Below the pieces are notes generated by a model that searched no databases, was not told where the DNA came from, and saw only the letters and a program-made list of their open reading frames with translations. DNA of 64,000 nt, from positions 62,001-126,000 of the forward strand of contig CAYPIE010000002.1 of assembly GCA_964410665.1 (NCBI GenBank), given 5' to 3'. A program made the translations under genes and the position numbers. Positions 37,601 through 44,980 of the stretch are shown here, piece by piece. How positions within the stretch are numbered: the first letter of the stretch is position 1; every line of letters begins with the position of its first letter. Source of the stretch: CAYPIE01 sp964410665. GTDB lineage: Bacteria > Planctomycetota > Planctomycetia > Gemmatales > Gemmataceae.

Positions 37601-39721
37601 AAAGGTGTTGAGGTACCCCACCGGGCCGTGTTAAAGCTCGTGTACGGCCTTCCAATGGTACGTCTCGATTCAACTACGGTGCTTGCTCATCTGGCCCCGA
37701 TCGCATTTGATGCCGCGACCTTTGAGGTGTGGGGAGCACTGCTCCATGGGGGTGAGTGTGTTGTCCTGCCCGAAGGTCATCCCTGGCCTGTCGATCTAGG
37801 GGACTACCTGAGACGCTATCGGGTAACTACGCTGTGGCTCACCGCAGGGTTGTTTAACACCGTCATCGATACGGACCCAGAAGCAATTCAAGAGATTCGT
37901 CAACTCCTGGTTGGCGGGGAGACGCTTTCGGTCGAGCATGTTCGAGGTGCGTTGCAATCCCTTCCCAATTCCGAGCTGTTCAATGGTTACGGACCGACCG
38001 AAGCGACCACCTTTAGCTGTATCTACCCAATCCCTCGGTCACTCCCAGAAGGCTTGACCTCGATTCCGATTGGGAAACCTCTGGCCAATACGCGTGTCTA
38101 CATACTGGACACAGCTCAAAAGCCTGTGCCGATTGGAGTGCCAGGGGAGCTCATGATCGCTGGACACGGGCTCGCATTGGGTTATCGCAACGATCCAGAA
38201 CGAACCAAAAAAGTATTCTGTTCGGATCCCTTCTATCCAGGCGAAACCATGTATCGCAGTGGCGATCGGGCTCGGTACTTAGCCGATGGAACAATTGAAT
38301 TTCTTGGCCGTCTAGATCGCCAGATCAAGCTACGTGGTTTTCGTATCGATCCCGAAGAGATCGAACACCATCTAAGACATCATCCTAAGATTTCCGATGC
38401 ACTCGTGGTGAAGGCAACCATTCTAAGTGGGGGAGAAATGCTGGTTGCCTACCTCGTCGCCAGTCAGCCATGGCCACATCTCCACGAGGAGGTGATGGGT
38501 TTCTTGCGACAGTACCTCCCTGAACCCATGCTGCCAAGCCAGTACACACTGGTGGATCGCTTGCCGTTAACCACAAATGGGAAAGTAGATCGGCTCAGGC
38601 TCCCCGAGCAAGTCATCGTACCGCGATTGGAAGCCCCCCCCCAAGCGGCCGCAAGGTGGAGCCTGGAGGGCAGCGTTGTCCCCATTTGGGAAGATGTCGT
38701 GGAGATGCGTAACCTCGGAATCGAGGACAATTTTTTTTCTCTGGGTGGGCATTCGCTCCTCGCCGCTCGGGTGATTGCTCGTATCCGCCAGCAGCTTGGC
38801 CAGACACTGCCATTGGCATTACTTTTCCGATGTCCAACCGTCGCAGCTCTCGCTCGGGAGTTAGCGAGCTATCCCGGGCGAACCACCTACCCGCTGACGA
38901 TCCCATTGAGCCAGATATCACATAAGCAAACATTATTTTGTATTCCCGGCGTTGGTGGCCATGTCTTTAGTTTTTTACCGTTGGCGCGACAGCTTCGAGC
39001 CCCATTTTCTGTCGTGGGACTCCAACCACCAGGACTCGATGATGGTCGTGCACCGATCGGAACAATTGAGGGACTCGCGGCCCGGTTTTGCCAGGAGATT
39101 CAGCTGCGGCAACCTTCAGGGCCATACACGTTGTTGGGCTATTCCTTCGGTGGATTGGTCGTCTTTGAGATGGCGCGGCAACTTCATGGTCAAGGTGCTG
39201 CGATCAATTGGCTGGGGATTATCGATACCGATGCCCCAGGTTATCCTCAGCAGCGTCCTTGGTGGCAACGCCTAAGCCGGCATCTTCGACAATTCCGGAA
39301 ACGTTCCAGAGCCGATCGTTGGGAGTATCTGGGACAGCGATTGGGTAAGCTCCGGAGCGGTTCGCGCATCGGTTCCGGGAAGGTCTGGCCTCCATCTGAA
39401 TCCTCAGAACTTTCCGAGCAAACCAGGGGGGTGATCGAAGGTCAATGGCGTGCAGTTTCCCAATACACTGGCGGACCGTACACAGGATCGATGAGTTTGT
39501 TTTCCTCTGGTTCCCTTCCTGAATGGCTGGAGATGTGTCTTCCGGATCCCCAGCTTGGCTGGGGATCGTTGGTCAAAGGAAACATCGAGAGCCGCATATT
39601 GCCGGGAGAACATCTTGCGCTTCTTACCGGGCAAAGCTTGAACCAGCTGGTGGAAATGCTCGACGAGATTCTGTTGAAGACAATGGCATGCAAAGCAATC
39701 GGAACTGAAATCCGAGATTAG
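28640..39721 (+). CDS. Hybrid NRPS-PKS-aminotransferase megasynthase (C*-A-T-KS-AT-ACP-AMT-C-A-T-TE)
   Basis: A complete assembly line in one chain of 3693 residues (positions below count from the TTG at 28628, four codons earlier). The order is: remnant C half-domain (about 45-205); A1 (core YIVFTSGSSGQPKG at 376) with pocket residues DVQYIAQVAK, close to the proline code; T1 (Ser773); KS (833-1266, Cys1012 in TACSTS, HGTGT, GSVKPNIGH); AT (Ser1452 in GHSVGEY, YAFHS, malonyl-type); ACP (Ser1780); PLP aminotransferase (1955-2355, Lys2185); C (2375-2800, HHxxxDG at 2510); A2 (core at 2980) with DAFWLGGTFK, the valine code; T2 (Ser3376); TE (Ser3506 in GYSFGG). KR, DH, ER, MT and E domains are absent, consistent with a beta-ketone kept for amination as in mycosubtilin and microcystin synthases. 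The predicted product is Pro-malonate(beta-amino)-Val, possibly cyclised. The ATG at 28640 is preferred over TTG at 28628; neither has a clear ribosome site. Confidence 0.93.
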   Translation: MLHSDQVSCVSPTEPTTTGDELDWSLLGPRDATRVQGISKIRLEVPLDLVDPIMLLVEQVGVSSRTVLFSAWAILLTRSLRCDVLPVELRDGAKGMRIEIRPSMTVRSVFSLIEQTADESSSVTVTGNAVVLQLEPESEERSDSWHENDVLAIWCHPTDLVMQLAYEEQRLERTVVERWPEQWKTLLERLGSNLDLSVNTIPWLSADDRKTLLAWSTEDPYTSDHFGLLEQWEHRVQNHPQVLAVSWENGTWTYRELDRQANAIAFRLEAAGYGPSTPIALWMERGPLACATVLAILKVGGVCVPIDPYDPIARQKAILESSQVAVILTDSTNSTHNAYLPHLNPVVVEFVTEFQQLRPRTFHQRSVDSKAYIVFTSGSSGQPKGVAISDCRLANLITWQQRSFPIAVGQRVLHFAALSFDVAFQELFSTWFAGGTLILISQAKRQNPEALLDLLIDQAVERLYLPFVMLDYLAVVALDRNVFPNTLQMVITAGEALQITPSIRRFFEHLPNARLVNQYGPSETHVATSYALPDNPDTWPVFPAIGCPIANTTAWVVDGELQLVPPGIPGELLLGGIGLSEGYLQDQQQTRERFLSWSGVGFVRRVYRTGDLVRWSSSGRLEFLGRLDDQVKIRGHRVDPGEVEAVLRSFPGITAAVVTPWQPPGGDTSLIAHVVVDAADNLSVEERYLPCLRAQLPEWLVPSRIVRLAALPLTPTGKIDRRSLCLPAKGDFPPLGSNLEAQIRSAWETILGHSEFDRNARFFECGGHSLALVRLHRKLRALLGEDFPITLLVEHPTIATQVQAFERRAIPPAQMLSNPNSFATSGMPDDAIAVIGMAGRFPGADNLTDFWQALVTGKECLQHFEEDELRNSGVAENWIGRPEYVPVRGVLDRAEWFDAGFFGYSSREAELMDPQHRVFLETAWTALETAGYDPDRFEGSIGVYAGSSLNTYLLHNLCAHPETRQAFLHGFQAAGSSTLVGNDKDYLASKVSYKLNLRGPSVSVQTACSTSLVAIVHACMALRLGQCDLALAGGVSMTFPQQRGHLYEEGGIASPDGHCRTFDAQAAGTVFGEGTGVVVLKPLRRALVDRDTIWAIVRGEAINNDGSEKLSYLAPSIDGQRKVICTALERAGIPAETLSYVEAHGTGTSLGDPIEVAALTQAFQSQTRRRGFCALGSVKPNIGHLEAAAGVASFIKTVLCLQSRTLPPMLHFQSANPALGLQKSPFFISSECRSWEADSPRRAGVTSLGIGGTNAHVILEEAVPREPPVEPERDRLFLLSARSPTALRTYANNLNRYLQENVQTRLSDLAYTLQMGRKRLPERCVVVATNNAKLREGLMSVSSRHVLSQTHRILFLFPGQGGQYARMGQELYNTQPPFRSAYDACAEIVEPITGIDLRTVLEQERCPRTGKDHSSASLVQPAMVATEYALACLWESWGIKATAMLGHSVGEYVVACRAGVFTLEGMLELVARRAQLVESLPTGAMLAVRAAPETIRAWLPEGVEIAAHNSQVQTVLTGSESGIHQAEQALRNARIASRRLASSYAFHSSLVEPILEAFAGMVADIARKPPRQPYVSSLTGRWVEMEEVVSTEFWVRHLRDPVQFATAIQTVSVEPISVLIECGPGGALRGLFRDVLGAEQNMSSLSSLDEGAECKTFLESVGKLWEAGYEIQPDPGFAEELPSRIPIPTYPFERQRYWVEPPQASESLCIQPEPATWSKPEPAPIQPSMPAPYPEMASSEDDPLTARVYDHLVRYLGDVRERVEPTASFTELGLDSLALTQLARDLQDAFGIPIRFRSLLTEHATIQSLTVYLRKHVFSTGDPGNTSERTNTDLQTSAQFDEKSAELPASFERLLRDQLELLNRQQRLLERCLTSQSPLNDSSSPGISSDGVQVPNLISAKGSQLRSPYLESMIEQITSQTPQSKQLTQHYRGVHADPRTMLGFQENWKELCYPLVVERSKGAYLWDRDGNRYIDLLGGFGANLLGHSPAFLVEELQQQLLRGIEVGPQSPLAGPVAEMLCKMTGTDRASFVCTGSEAVQAALRAARTYTGRNQVAIFARAYHGNFDEVLLRAGLNARPQPSAPGVPSSAIENMVVLEYGDPAALQQIISQANQLAAVLVEPVQSRCPELQPKAFLHALRKITYLHDIVLIFDEVVTGFRLHPRGAQGYFDIQADLVTYGKIVGGGIPLGVVAGRRSVMDVFDGGMWQYGDDSVPLSGRTYFAGTFVRHPLAMAAASAVLQHLSKAGPELQTALNRRGDRLVSAIREVFREARFPMEIVNAGSIIYLRPHEGSKLALLLYPMLRAKGVYLLEGFPGYLSTAHSDEDLESVVEAFRESVAALAPLREDYLERETCSTPVKLPNSTFHEPRGVGQSYPLTEAQQEVWLACQHGEEASCAYLESCSLTIDGPLDGAAMHRALQQLVDRHEALRTRFDRNAPVQQIAPRVSMTMPLHDLSGLSVEEQRNHIAMYLEAEVRSAMDIDRPPLMRSQLLRLHSKDHLLILTFHHLACDGWSIDVLLRELADLYTAAIETRTAQLPASQGIGEYVTAEQAWQATKECQEVDAYWQAQYSNLPAPLELPTDRPRGIEQRFCGSRQSRQLGLDLSQRLEALAQRLQVTTNTVFLSGYAMLLSRLSSQNDLVIGIPVAAQPLFPKARLIGHCVQFLPLRIRLDPAIPAVNTITTIQATLADALENQRFTYARLLRLGRWAKDKCGGPRIRVSFNLDPPFANLSLNGLKVKVEKNPPHYAKLDLHWNILHQDGSYRLECDYRRDLFSPATIERWMDHYCQLLEHLIQAPESRCDELRLLDAPQMEQLIQRWNQTAKSYPAWQRIEVCFEERVLQYPDAFALTDGDRRYRYAELNSLANRLAYYLIDHGVTDDQPVGLCLPRSAESVIGQLAILKAGANYVPFSPDTPVDRVRLLLDQLGIRQILSRYTSANKYAEISAKWLCPELDELRNQYPDHNPTVEGDSSRPAYIMLTSGSTGQPKGVEVPHRAVLKLVYGLPMVRLDSTTVLAHLAPIAFDAATFEVWGALLHGGECVVLPEGHPWPVDLGDYLRRYRVTTLWLTAGLFNTVIDTDPEAIQEIRQLLVGGETLSVEHVRGALQSLPNSELFNGYGPTEATTFSCIYPIPRSLPEGLTSIPIGKPLANTRVYILDTAQKPVPIGVPGELMIAGHGLALGYRNDPERTKKVFCSDPFYPGETMYRSGDRARYLADGTIEFLGRLDRQIKLRGFRIDPEEIEHHLRHHPKISDALVVKATILSGGEMLVAYLVASQPWPHLHEEVMGFLRQYLPEPMLPSQYTLVDRLPLTTNGKVDRLRLPEQVIVPRLEAPPQAAARWSLEGSVVPIWEDVVEMRNLGIEDNFFSLGGHSLLAARVIARIRQQLGQTLPLALLFRCPTVAALARELASYPGRTTYPLTIPLSQISHKQTLFCIPGVGGHVFSFLPLARQLRAPFSVVGLQPPGLDDGRAPIGTIEGLAARFCQEIQLRQPSGPYTLLGYSFGGLVVFEMARQLHGQGAAINWLGIIDTDAPGYPQQRPWWQRLSRHLRQFRKRSRADRWEYLGQRLGKLRSGSRIGSGKVWPPSESSELSEQTRGVIEGQWRAVSQYTGGPYTGSMSLFSSGSLPEWLEMCLPDPQLGWGSLVKGNIESRILPGEHLALLTGQSLNQLVEMLDEILLKTMACKAIGTEIRD

Positions 39722-40278
39722 TCCCCGTGTTTTTGGCGTAGACGAGGTGATAAGCGTAACATCCACTGGACGCGTTCGAACTCGTTGAGCCATTCTTGGA
39801 CAATCATCTCGAGCATGCGTTTGTCCGACTGAACCAGTCCGGTCGGACAGGAATCCCCGCCTTGTTCGATCATCATTTGTCGGTATCGACTGAGTGTTCG
39901 ATCACCAAAGCGGCTGATTTCGTGACCATCTTCACTGAAAAAGACTAGGACAGGAACGCGATTGCCACCATTGATCCGTAATGCTTTTTGAACGTCAGGA
40001 TGGTCATCACGGTCGAGGTACCCCATACGAATCGTGTGGGTCATTCGGGCAAAGTGTTCAAAAATCGGACATTGGCTACTACAGTCCCCACACCACGCCC
40101 CGGTCAGGCAAAGGACATACATCTCACGACGAAATGTATTTAACAATTCTATTTGCTTTGGTTGAAGTTGGATCTCTTGATCGACCTGCTGCCAACGTTT
40201 CTTGTGTGGGTCGCTCGCATATCGCTGTAAAAACGCGGACAATTTTAGACTGTGTTCGAACTTGGCGAAGGGAACCAT
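39718..40278 (-). CDS. Thioredoxin-family protein
   Basis: A 186-residue protein with a thioredoxin fold whose redox motif is W62-C63-G-D-C66, followed by a third nearby cysteine (SSQC), and the cis-proline context RVPVLVFF further on. It has no signal peptide and so is predicted to be cytoplasmic. The CGDC motif and length resemble the 'thioredoxin family protein' group near TlpA/bacillithiol-type proteins rather than classic TrxA. A disulfide-reductase or redox role is likely, partner unknown. The ATG at 40278 has GGAG about 7 bases upstream; a TTG at 40293 would add five residues. Its stop overlaps the megasynthase stop from the other strand. No link with the megasynthase is evident. Confidence 0.75.
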   Translation of the reverse strand: MVPFAKFEHSLKLSAFLQRYASDPHKKRWQQVDQEIQLQPKQIELLNTFRREMYVLCLTGAWCGDCSSQCPIFEHFARMTHTIRMGYLDRDDHPDVQKALRINGGNRVPVLVFFSEDGHEISRFGDRTLSRYRQMMIEQGGDSCPTGLVQSDKRMLEMIVQEWLNEFERVQWMLRLSPRLRQKHGD

Positions 40279-40308
40279 CAAGCGACTCCACAATACGAAA
40301 CGTATGAA

Positions 40309-42318
40309 TCACGGCGAGCGAATCATCAACTCGATCCCATCAGTAATGAGAGACTGTGTACACTGCTGGCGATTCACGATCGCGCAAATCGCGAGAGGAT
40401 ATTTTCCGGGCTTTGCACGCTCATTACTACTAAAGTAGATCATCACATTCGGAGTTTTTTGGAGCACCTGCGGTGATTCGACTTTACATCCAGGAGGAAG
40501 TCCGAGAATCTGAAGCTTCATCTTTCCGGCAAACGCTGGGTCCCACTTGATTGCGACTCCCAAGGCAAAGGTGCCACCGGGTGAGAGCGTAATGGTCTCT
40601 TCAGCGGGTTCGAGCTCGATCGGTACTCTGGGACCCACAACGGCAAAAAGCTCTGAGGCGTTCAAGCCCCACTGCGTCGCGAGCGTTTGACTCTGCACAC
40701 ACCGGGCGTGCCGTTGCCCGCGCATGGTACGGGCGACGATCCGGAATCGATGCGGTCCGGTCTTGAGCGTGGGAGCGGCGTGCACCGGAAGCCAGGCCGC
40801 AGGCAGGTCTTGGCGGGCGGTTCGGTCGGCAGGGATGATGACACTACCTCTCAAGCCGGGTGGGCCAACCACTGAAAGGTGAATCGGACCCAAGCCAGAA
40901 GTTCGCGTCGGCATGATGACTGGCACCAGAGTGAGAGATCCACGTGGGACCCTCCATCGGTCTTGCAATACCTGGAGTGTGTAGTTCTGGTGGGAGGTTT
41001 CCAGAGTGACCGTATAGACCTCATGCGATCCATGCTCGAAGTTCAAATGTTCAAGAACCACTCTATAGGTTCCGTCCGCTGGGATCTTGGATTGCAACCG
41101 CGCGGGAAAAAGGTCTGGCTGGCTTCGGGCGAGTTCTTGACCACGGGTATTCTGAAGCCGCAAGAGCACTTCGGTGGGCGCTGCAAAGCGGTTTGACTGA
41201 ACCCGGATCGAAAGAAGTGTACCCTTGGCAGCCTTGAACACGAAGACGTCTTGGTCTCCTGGTTTGGCAAACTGCCCGGTAATGGTGACAGGAAGGGCAA
41301 TCTCCTGCCCGGTACTCGGCCCGTTTGGTTCGACTTCCAGTAGAGTTGGAATCTCCTGCAGGAGAATTCGAATCGGTCCACCAGGTAATTTGTTTGAAAA
41401 GTGGGGCATGACTTGTACGGTAGAACATGGGTCGTTCCGACGTTCGATCTCAACCGGCAAGATGGCAGGTTGGACGAGATCGCTGACGAATCGAATGGTG
41501 TGACATCCCTCGTCGAATACGTGACTGGGAAGCGGCAGCATTCGGACCGGGAAATCTCCAATCCGGAGCAGGTAGTGGAAATGATCTCCTCCCCGAAAGG
41601 TGGCGTCCGAGAGAGCGATCAGGTAATCCCCACCTTGGGTGAATGTATACCTCAGAGCGGCATCTCGTCCCAATCCCAACGAATCGTTCGCGAAGCCATC
41701 CGGGATCGGCTGACCATCTGCTTGTAGTAGTTGGATCACCGGATCGATACGGGAACTTATTCGCTCCCCTAGAACCTCAAAAGAAATGGATTGCCCTTTG
41801 GAAACGCGGAACTGAAAGTAAGCTGTGGTTTTGGGAGCAAGTGTCCCGGAAACCACACAAGCACTTGAGACTGTCTGAGCCGAAGGAATACTTGTGTTGT
41901 CGGTATTGCCAAACACAACCGGCAAATCATCCAACCACAATCGCTTTGTATTCGAAAGACCATCGGTTGTGCGGCAACGAACTGCCTGGAAACCGACAGG
42001 GGTGTCTTGAGGAATTGTGAAGCGAACCCGTACCTCGGTGGCTTTTCCTCGCCGCGATGATTGACAGTCAAGGATTTTGGCAGGAAAACTGGTATGGAGT
42101 TGTGGCTCGGTATTCAAGGAGGTTCCTTCGAGCGTGAGCTCAACCGTGCGACCCCGTTGGACACAAGGCGGCGTGATCGAGTTCAAGACCGGCCAAGTAC
42201 TATTATCGATCGTAGGGTGGAGCGGACCCTGAGCGAGGAGGCTGGTCAAGGAATCGAATCCGACCATGCTGGGGAGAACGGCGAGCGCGAAAGGGAGGTA
42301 CCATGGCAAGATGGACAT
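40309..42318 (-). CDS. Exported protein with PPC (pre-peptidase C-terminal-like) domains
   Basis: A 669-residue exported protein with a signal peptide (about 1-30, ending SLLAQG). Two beta-sandwich PPC-like domains are recognisable by ..KGQSISFEV.. and ..KGTLLSIRVQS.. segments, each after a G-x-L/F-A-(K/P) turn (about residues 155-265 and 345-450). A preceding Ig/TIG-like region and a following beta-rich region have no named family. No protease catalytic domain is present, unlike the secreted peptidases where PPC is usually attached. Planctomycetes have many such exported proteins; the role is unknown. ATG 42318 is preferred over a TTG at 42333. It lies 30 bases downstream of the thioredoxin start on the same strand. 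Confidence 0.7.
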   Translation of the reverse strand: MSILPWYLPFALAVLPSMVGFDSLTSLLAQGPLHPTIDNSTWPVLNSITPPCVQRGRTVELTLEGTSLNTEPQLHTSFPAKILDCQSSRRGKATEVRVRFTIPQDTPVGFQAVRCRTTDGLSNTKRLWLDDLPVVFGNTDNTSIPSAQTVSSACVVSGTLAPKTTAYFQFRVSKGQSISFEVLGERISSRIDPVIQLLQADGQPIPDGFANDSLGLGRDAALRYTFTQGGDYLIALSDATFRGGDHFHYLLRIGDFPVRMLPLPSHVFDEGCHTIRFVSDLVQPAILPVEIERRNDPCSTVQVMPHFSNKLPGGPIRILLQEIPTLLEVEPNGPSTGQEIALPVTITGQFAKPGDQDVFVFKAAKGTLLSIRVQSNRFAAPTEVLLRLQNTRGQELARSQPDLFPARLQSKIPADGTYRVVLEHLNFEHGSHEVYTVTLETSHQNYTLQVLQDRWRVPRGSLTLVPVIMPTRTSGLGPIHLSVVGPPGLRGSVIIPADRTARQDLPAAWLPVHAAPTLKTGPHRFRIVARTMRGQRHARCVQSQTLATQWGLNASELFAVVGPRVPIELEPAEETITLSPGGTFALGVAIKWDPAFAGKMKLQILGLPPGCKVESPQVLQKTPNVMIYFSSNERAKPGKYPLAICAIVNRQQCTQSLITDGIELMIRSP

Positions 42319-42623
42319 GGGAAGCTTTCTCAAAACATTCAGTTTAAGGGTGAAAATGCCACGCGCTCAGTGTTTAAACTCTTGGTGAAATTATCTTGCT
42401 TGAGTCTAGTTCGTGAAAACGTTTTCTGCTTTAAGTCCACTATAAATAAGTTATCACAGAAAAAATCAGCTGAATGAAGAAGGTTTGCATCGGTTCGAGG
42501 GAAAGATCGTCTGAGGGATCGGTACGGGGACGAATCCCATGCTAGAATCCATTCAGAGCGGAGAATCCGCACAACGATCACTCCATGTATAGATTTCAGC
42601 TGGTCTCAAGGAGGCCAAGGGTC
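42319..42623. other. Divergent AT-rich intergenic region
   Basis: 305 bases between the PPC-domain gene (minus) and the FHA-GAF-HD-GYP gene (plus). The segment 42340-42480 is clearly more AT-rich than its surroundings and probably holds both promoters; CACTATAAATAAG at about 42439 is a possible -10 region, unproven. AAGGAGG at 42608-42614 is the ribosome site that decides the start of the plus-strand gene. Confidence 0.4.
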
Positions 42624-44168
42624 GTGCGTCAGCCAATCCGTCTCTGCGGTCTGAGTGGTGAAGTGAAGGGCAAGGTCTGGGAATCCGAGTTGCTGCTGCG
42701 GGCAGGGCGACTGGGGACCTTGGAGATTGTCCTGGATGACAACTCGGTGAGTCGACGCCATGCTGAGGTGCGGCGCCGAGACGATGGCTGGTTCGTCCGG
42801 GATATGGACAGTACAAATGGCACCTATGTGAACGGATTTCGACTGAATCACGAGGAACGACAAATTTTTTCGAAAGATATCGTGCAGTTTGGCAAAGTCG
42901 CCATGATCGTCGAGGTGCTTGATGATGCAACCGCAACCCCGCCCTCCAGTGGCACACACGTCGACCAACATCTGATTGAAGCCATTACCAATTCCTCTTG
43001 GGAGGATGGGCTGGAGAAAATCGCTTTCAACCGAAATCACCAGCCTCGAGCTGTCCAGCAACTGATGACACTGCTCCAAGCTGGTCGCCATCTTGCCAGT
43101 CTTGAAAGCGAAGAGCAACTCCTGAAAAAGATTCTCGAGGATGCGGTGAAGGTTCTGGATGCTCAGCGAGGCGCGATCGTTCTCGCCGATGGTCCGGAGG
43201 GCAAACTGCAACTGAGAGCCCTCGAAACCGGTCATGGGGATCAGAGCTCCCGATTTCATTTCAGCAAGAAACTCGCGCAACGATGCATTAAAAAGGGCCA
43301 GTCGATCCTCTGTTCCAGCGTCGATGAGGATGATGAACTCAAAATGGCCCAAAGCATCGCCGATGGAGCCATGGCGTCGGTTCTGTGTGTGCTACTACGT
43401 ACCCCACGCAAGCGGCTTGGGGTGCTACACCTTGATCGATCTTATTGGCAACCTGCTTTTTCCGAGGATGATCTCCATCTGGCGGACGCGATGGCTGCCC
43501 ATGTCTCCGCCGGAATCGAGTCCGCACAGCTATTACGAAAGCAACGCGACCTATTTCTCAATACAATTACGATCCTTGGACAAGCGGTCGAGTTGCGTGA
43601 CGAGTACACGGGCGGCCACACCCAACGTGTGACCAATTATTCGGTAGCACTTGCGCAGCAATTAGAAATTCCCAGCACAGAAGTTGAACATATACGAATC
43701 GGTACACCGCTTCACGATATCGGAAAAATCGGGATTGACGATGCAATTCTTCGGAAACCTGGACGATTGACCCCAGAAGAATTTGCGATCATGCAGACAC
43801 ATACCATCAAAGGCGAAGCCATCATTCGTACGATACCCGATCTTCACCCCATCGCTGCGATCGTTCGCTCCCATCATGAGCGTTGGGACGGCAATGGGTA
43901 TCCCGATGGCTTACGTGGCGAAGAAATTCCGTTGATGGCAAGAATTGTCGCAGTTGCGGATGCATTTGATGCGATGACGTCGAATCGCCCTTATCATCCT
44001 GATCGGAAAGGACGACCCCCGGAGGTTGCCTTTGCCGAAGTCGAAAGCCAGTCGGGCAAGCAATTTGATCCACGCTGTGTGGAGGCCTTCCTTGAGATGA
44101 GAGAGGTGGTACTGGAGATGATGAGCTCTCTGAAACAGACTTGTTTCATCGCCGGTCAAACCGTCTAA
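42624..44168 (+). CDS. FHA-GAF-HD-GYP signalling protein
   Basis: A 514-residue cytoplasmic regulator. An N-terminal FHA domain (about 1-100; RAGRLGTLEIVLDD, SVSRRHAEV, NGTYVNG) binds phosphothreonine. A GAF domain follows (about 150-320), then an HD-GYP domain (about 335-495) with HT near the start, the pair HD in LHDIGKIGI, HH in SHHERWDGNGYPDGL and the GYP tripeptide, all intact, so c-di-GMP phosphodiesterase activity is likely. This combination would link Ser/Thr phosphorylation and a small-molecule or redox signal to c-di-GMP turnover. The start chosen is GTG 42624, 9 bases after a full AAGGAGG. An upstream in-frame ATG at 42585 would add 13 residues and has no ribosome site. Confidence 0.85.
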   Translation: MRQPIRLCGLSGEVKGKVWESELLLRAGRLGTLEIVLDDNSVSRRHAEVRRRDDGWFVRDMDSTNGTYVNGFRLNHEERQIFSKDIVQFGKVAMIVEVLDDATATPPSSGTHVDQHLIEAITNSSWEDGLEKIAFNRNHQPRAVQQLMTLLQAGRHLASLESEEQLLKKILEDAVKVLDAQRGAIVLADGPEGKLQLRALETGHGDQSSRFHFSKKLAQRCIKKGQSILCSSVDEDDELKMAQSIADGAMASVLCVLLRTPRKRLGVLHLDRSYWQPAFSEDDLHLADAMAAHVSAGIESAQLLRKQRDLFLNTITILGQAVELRDEYTGGHTQRVTNYSVALAQQLEIPSTEVEHIRIGTPLHDIGKIGIDDAILRKPGRLTPEEFAIMQTHTIKGEAIIRTIPDLHPIAAIVRSHHERWDGNGYPDGLRGEEIPLMARIVAVADAFDAMTSNRPYHPDRKGRPPEVAFAEVESQSGKQFDPRCVEAFLEMREVVLEMMSSLKQTCFIAGQTV

Positions 44169-44393
44169 ACGTATGTCCGTTTGGGAACCTTGTCGCTGCC
44201 GATCTGATCGGTAGATCGATCTTTCGATCGATGTTGATCAACTCCCATCAGATTTGCAAGTTAAGCTCTTTACCAGCGTATTCCACGGGCCCGCTTGGAC
44301 ACACGCAGCACCGAGTCAGCCTTTGCTTCGGGCCAAGGTGAATCCGCAGCTCCACACTGGCAGTTGACGCAGCGAGCACTCAGAAAGGATTCT

Positions 44394-44885
44394 ATGCCGT
44401 ATCAACCGATCCTTGCCACCCTGGCCTATGTGATGTCTGCAGACCGATTGCAAGTACTGATGGTCCATCGCAATCGTCAGCCAGGTCATCTACACGAAGG
44501 CAAATATAACGGTGTTGGTGGGAAGCTCGAGCCCGGCGAAAATGTCGTCGAGGGACTGCGTCGGGAGATTCGGGAAGAGGTTGGCATCGACTGTGACAGG
44601 TTCGTTCTCCGCGGTACCGTGAACTGGCCCGGCTTCGGCAAGCAGGGTGAAGATTGGTTCGGCTTTATTTTTCGTGTGGATGCGTGGCACGGCGAACCTT
44701 GGTCCAACAACGCAGAGGGGGACTTGCTGTGGATCCCAAAGGATCAGCTTCTCTCGTTGCCACTGTGGGAGGGAGATCGCTATTTCCTTCCGTTAGTTTT
44801 TGATGAGACCATCCAGCAATTTCACGGAGTGATGCCTTACGCTCAGGGGCGCCCGACAGATTGGGACGTGCATCTCCTTTACTAA
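44394..44885 (+). CDS. NUDIX hydrolase, MutT/8-oxo-dGTP diphosphatase type
   Basis: A 163-residue NUDIX protein. The Nudix box G43-x5-E-x7-REIREEVGI (residues 43-65) is complete, with the metal-binding EE pair. The sequence before the box (HEGKYNGVGGKLEPGE) and the C-terminal context resemble the 8-oxo-dGTP diphosphatase group that cleans the nucleotide pool, but NUDIX substrate prediction is unreliable. AGAAAGGA lies 5 bases before the ATG at 44394; a longer in-frame start at 44295 lacks a site. The 225 bases upstream hold only a small ATCGATC/GATCGAT hairpin near 44213-44232. Confidence 0.85.
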   Translation: MPYQPILATLAYVMSADRLQVLMVHRNRQPGHLHEGKYNGVGGKLEPGENVVEGLRREIREEVGIDCDRFVLRGTVNWPGFGKQGEDWFGFIFRVDAWHGEPWSNNAEGDLLWIPKDQLLSLPLWEGDRYFLPLVFDETIQQFHGVMPYAQGRPTDWDVHLLY

Positions 44886-44980
44886 CCTTCGAGTGCATTT
44901 CTCTTTTGCTCCAGAAGAGTGCTCGCGATAGGATAATCGCACCGTACTTCGGAACTTCCCTAGAAGGAGTGAACAACTGT

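Noticed and set aside
44213..44232. ATCGATC/GATCGAT hairpin after the HD-GYP gene
   Set aside because: Short stem of a self-complementary word and no T-run; not convincing as a terminator.
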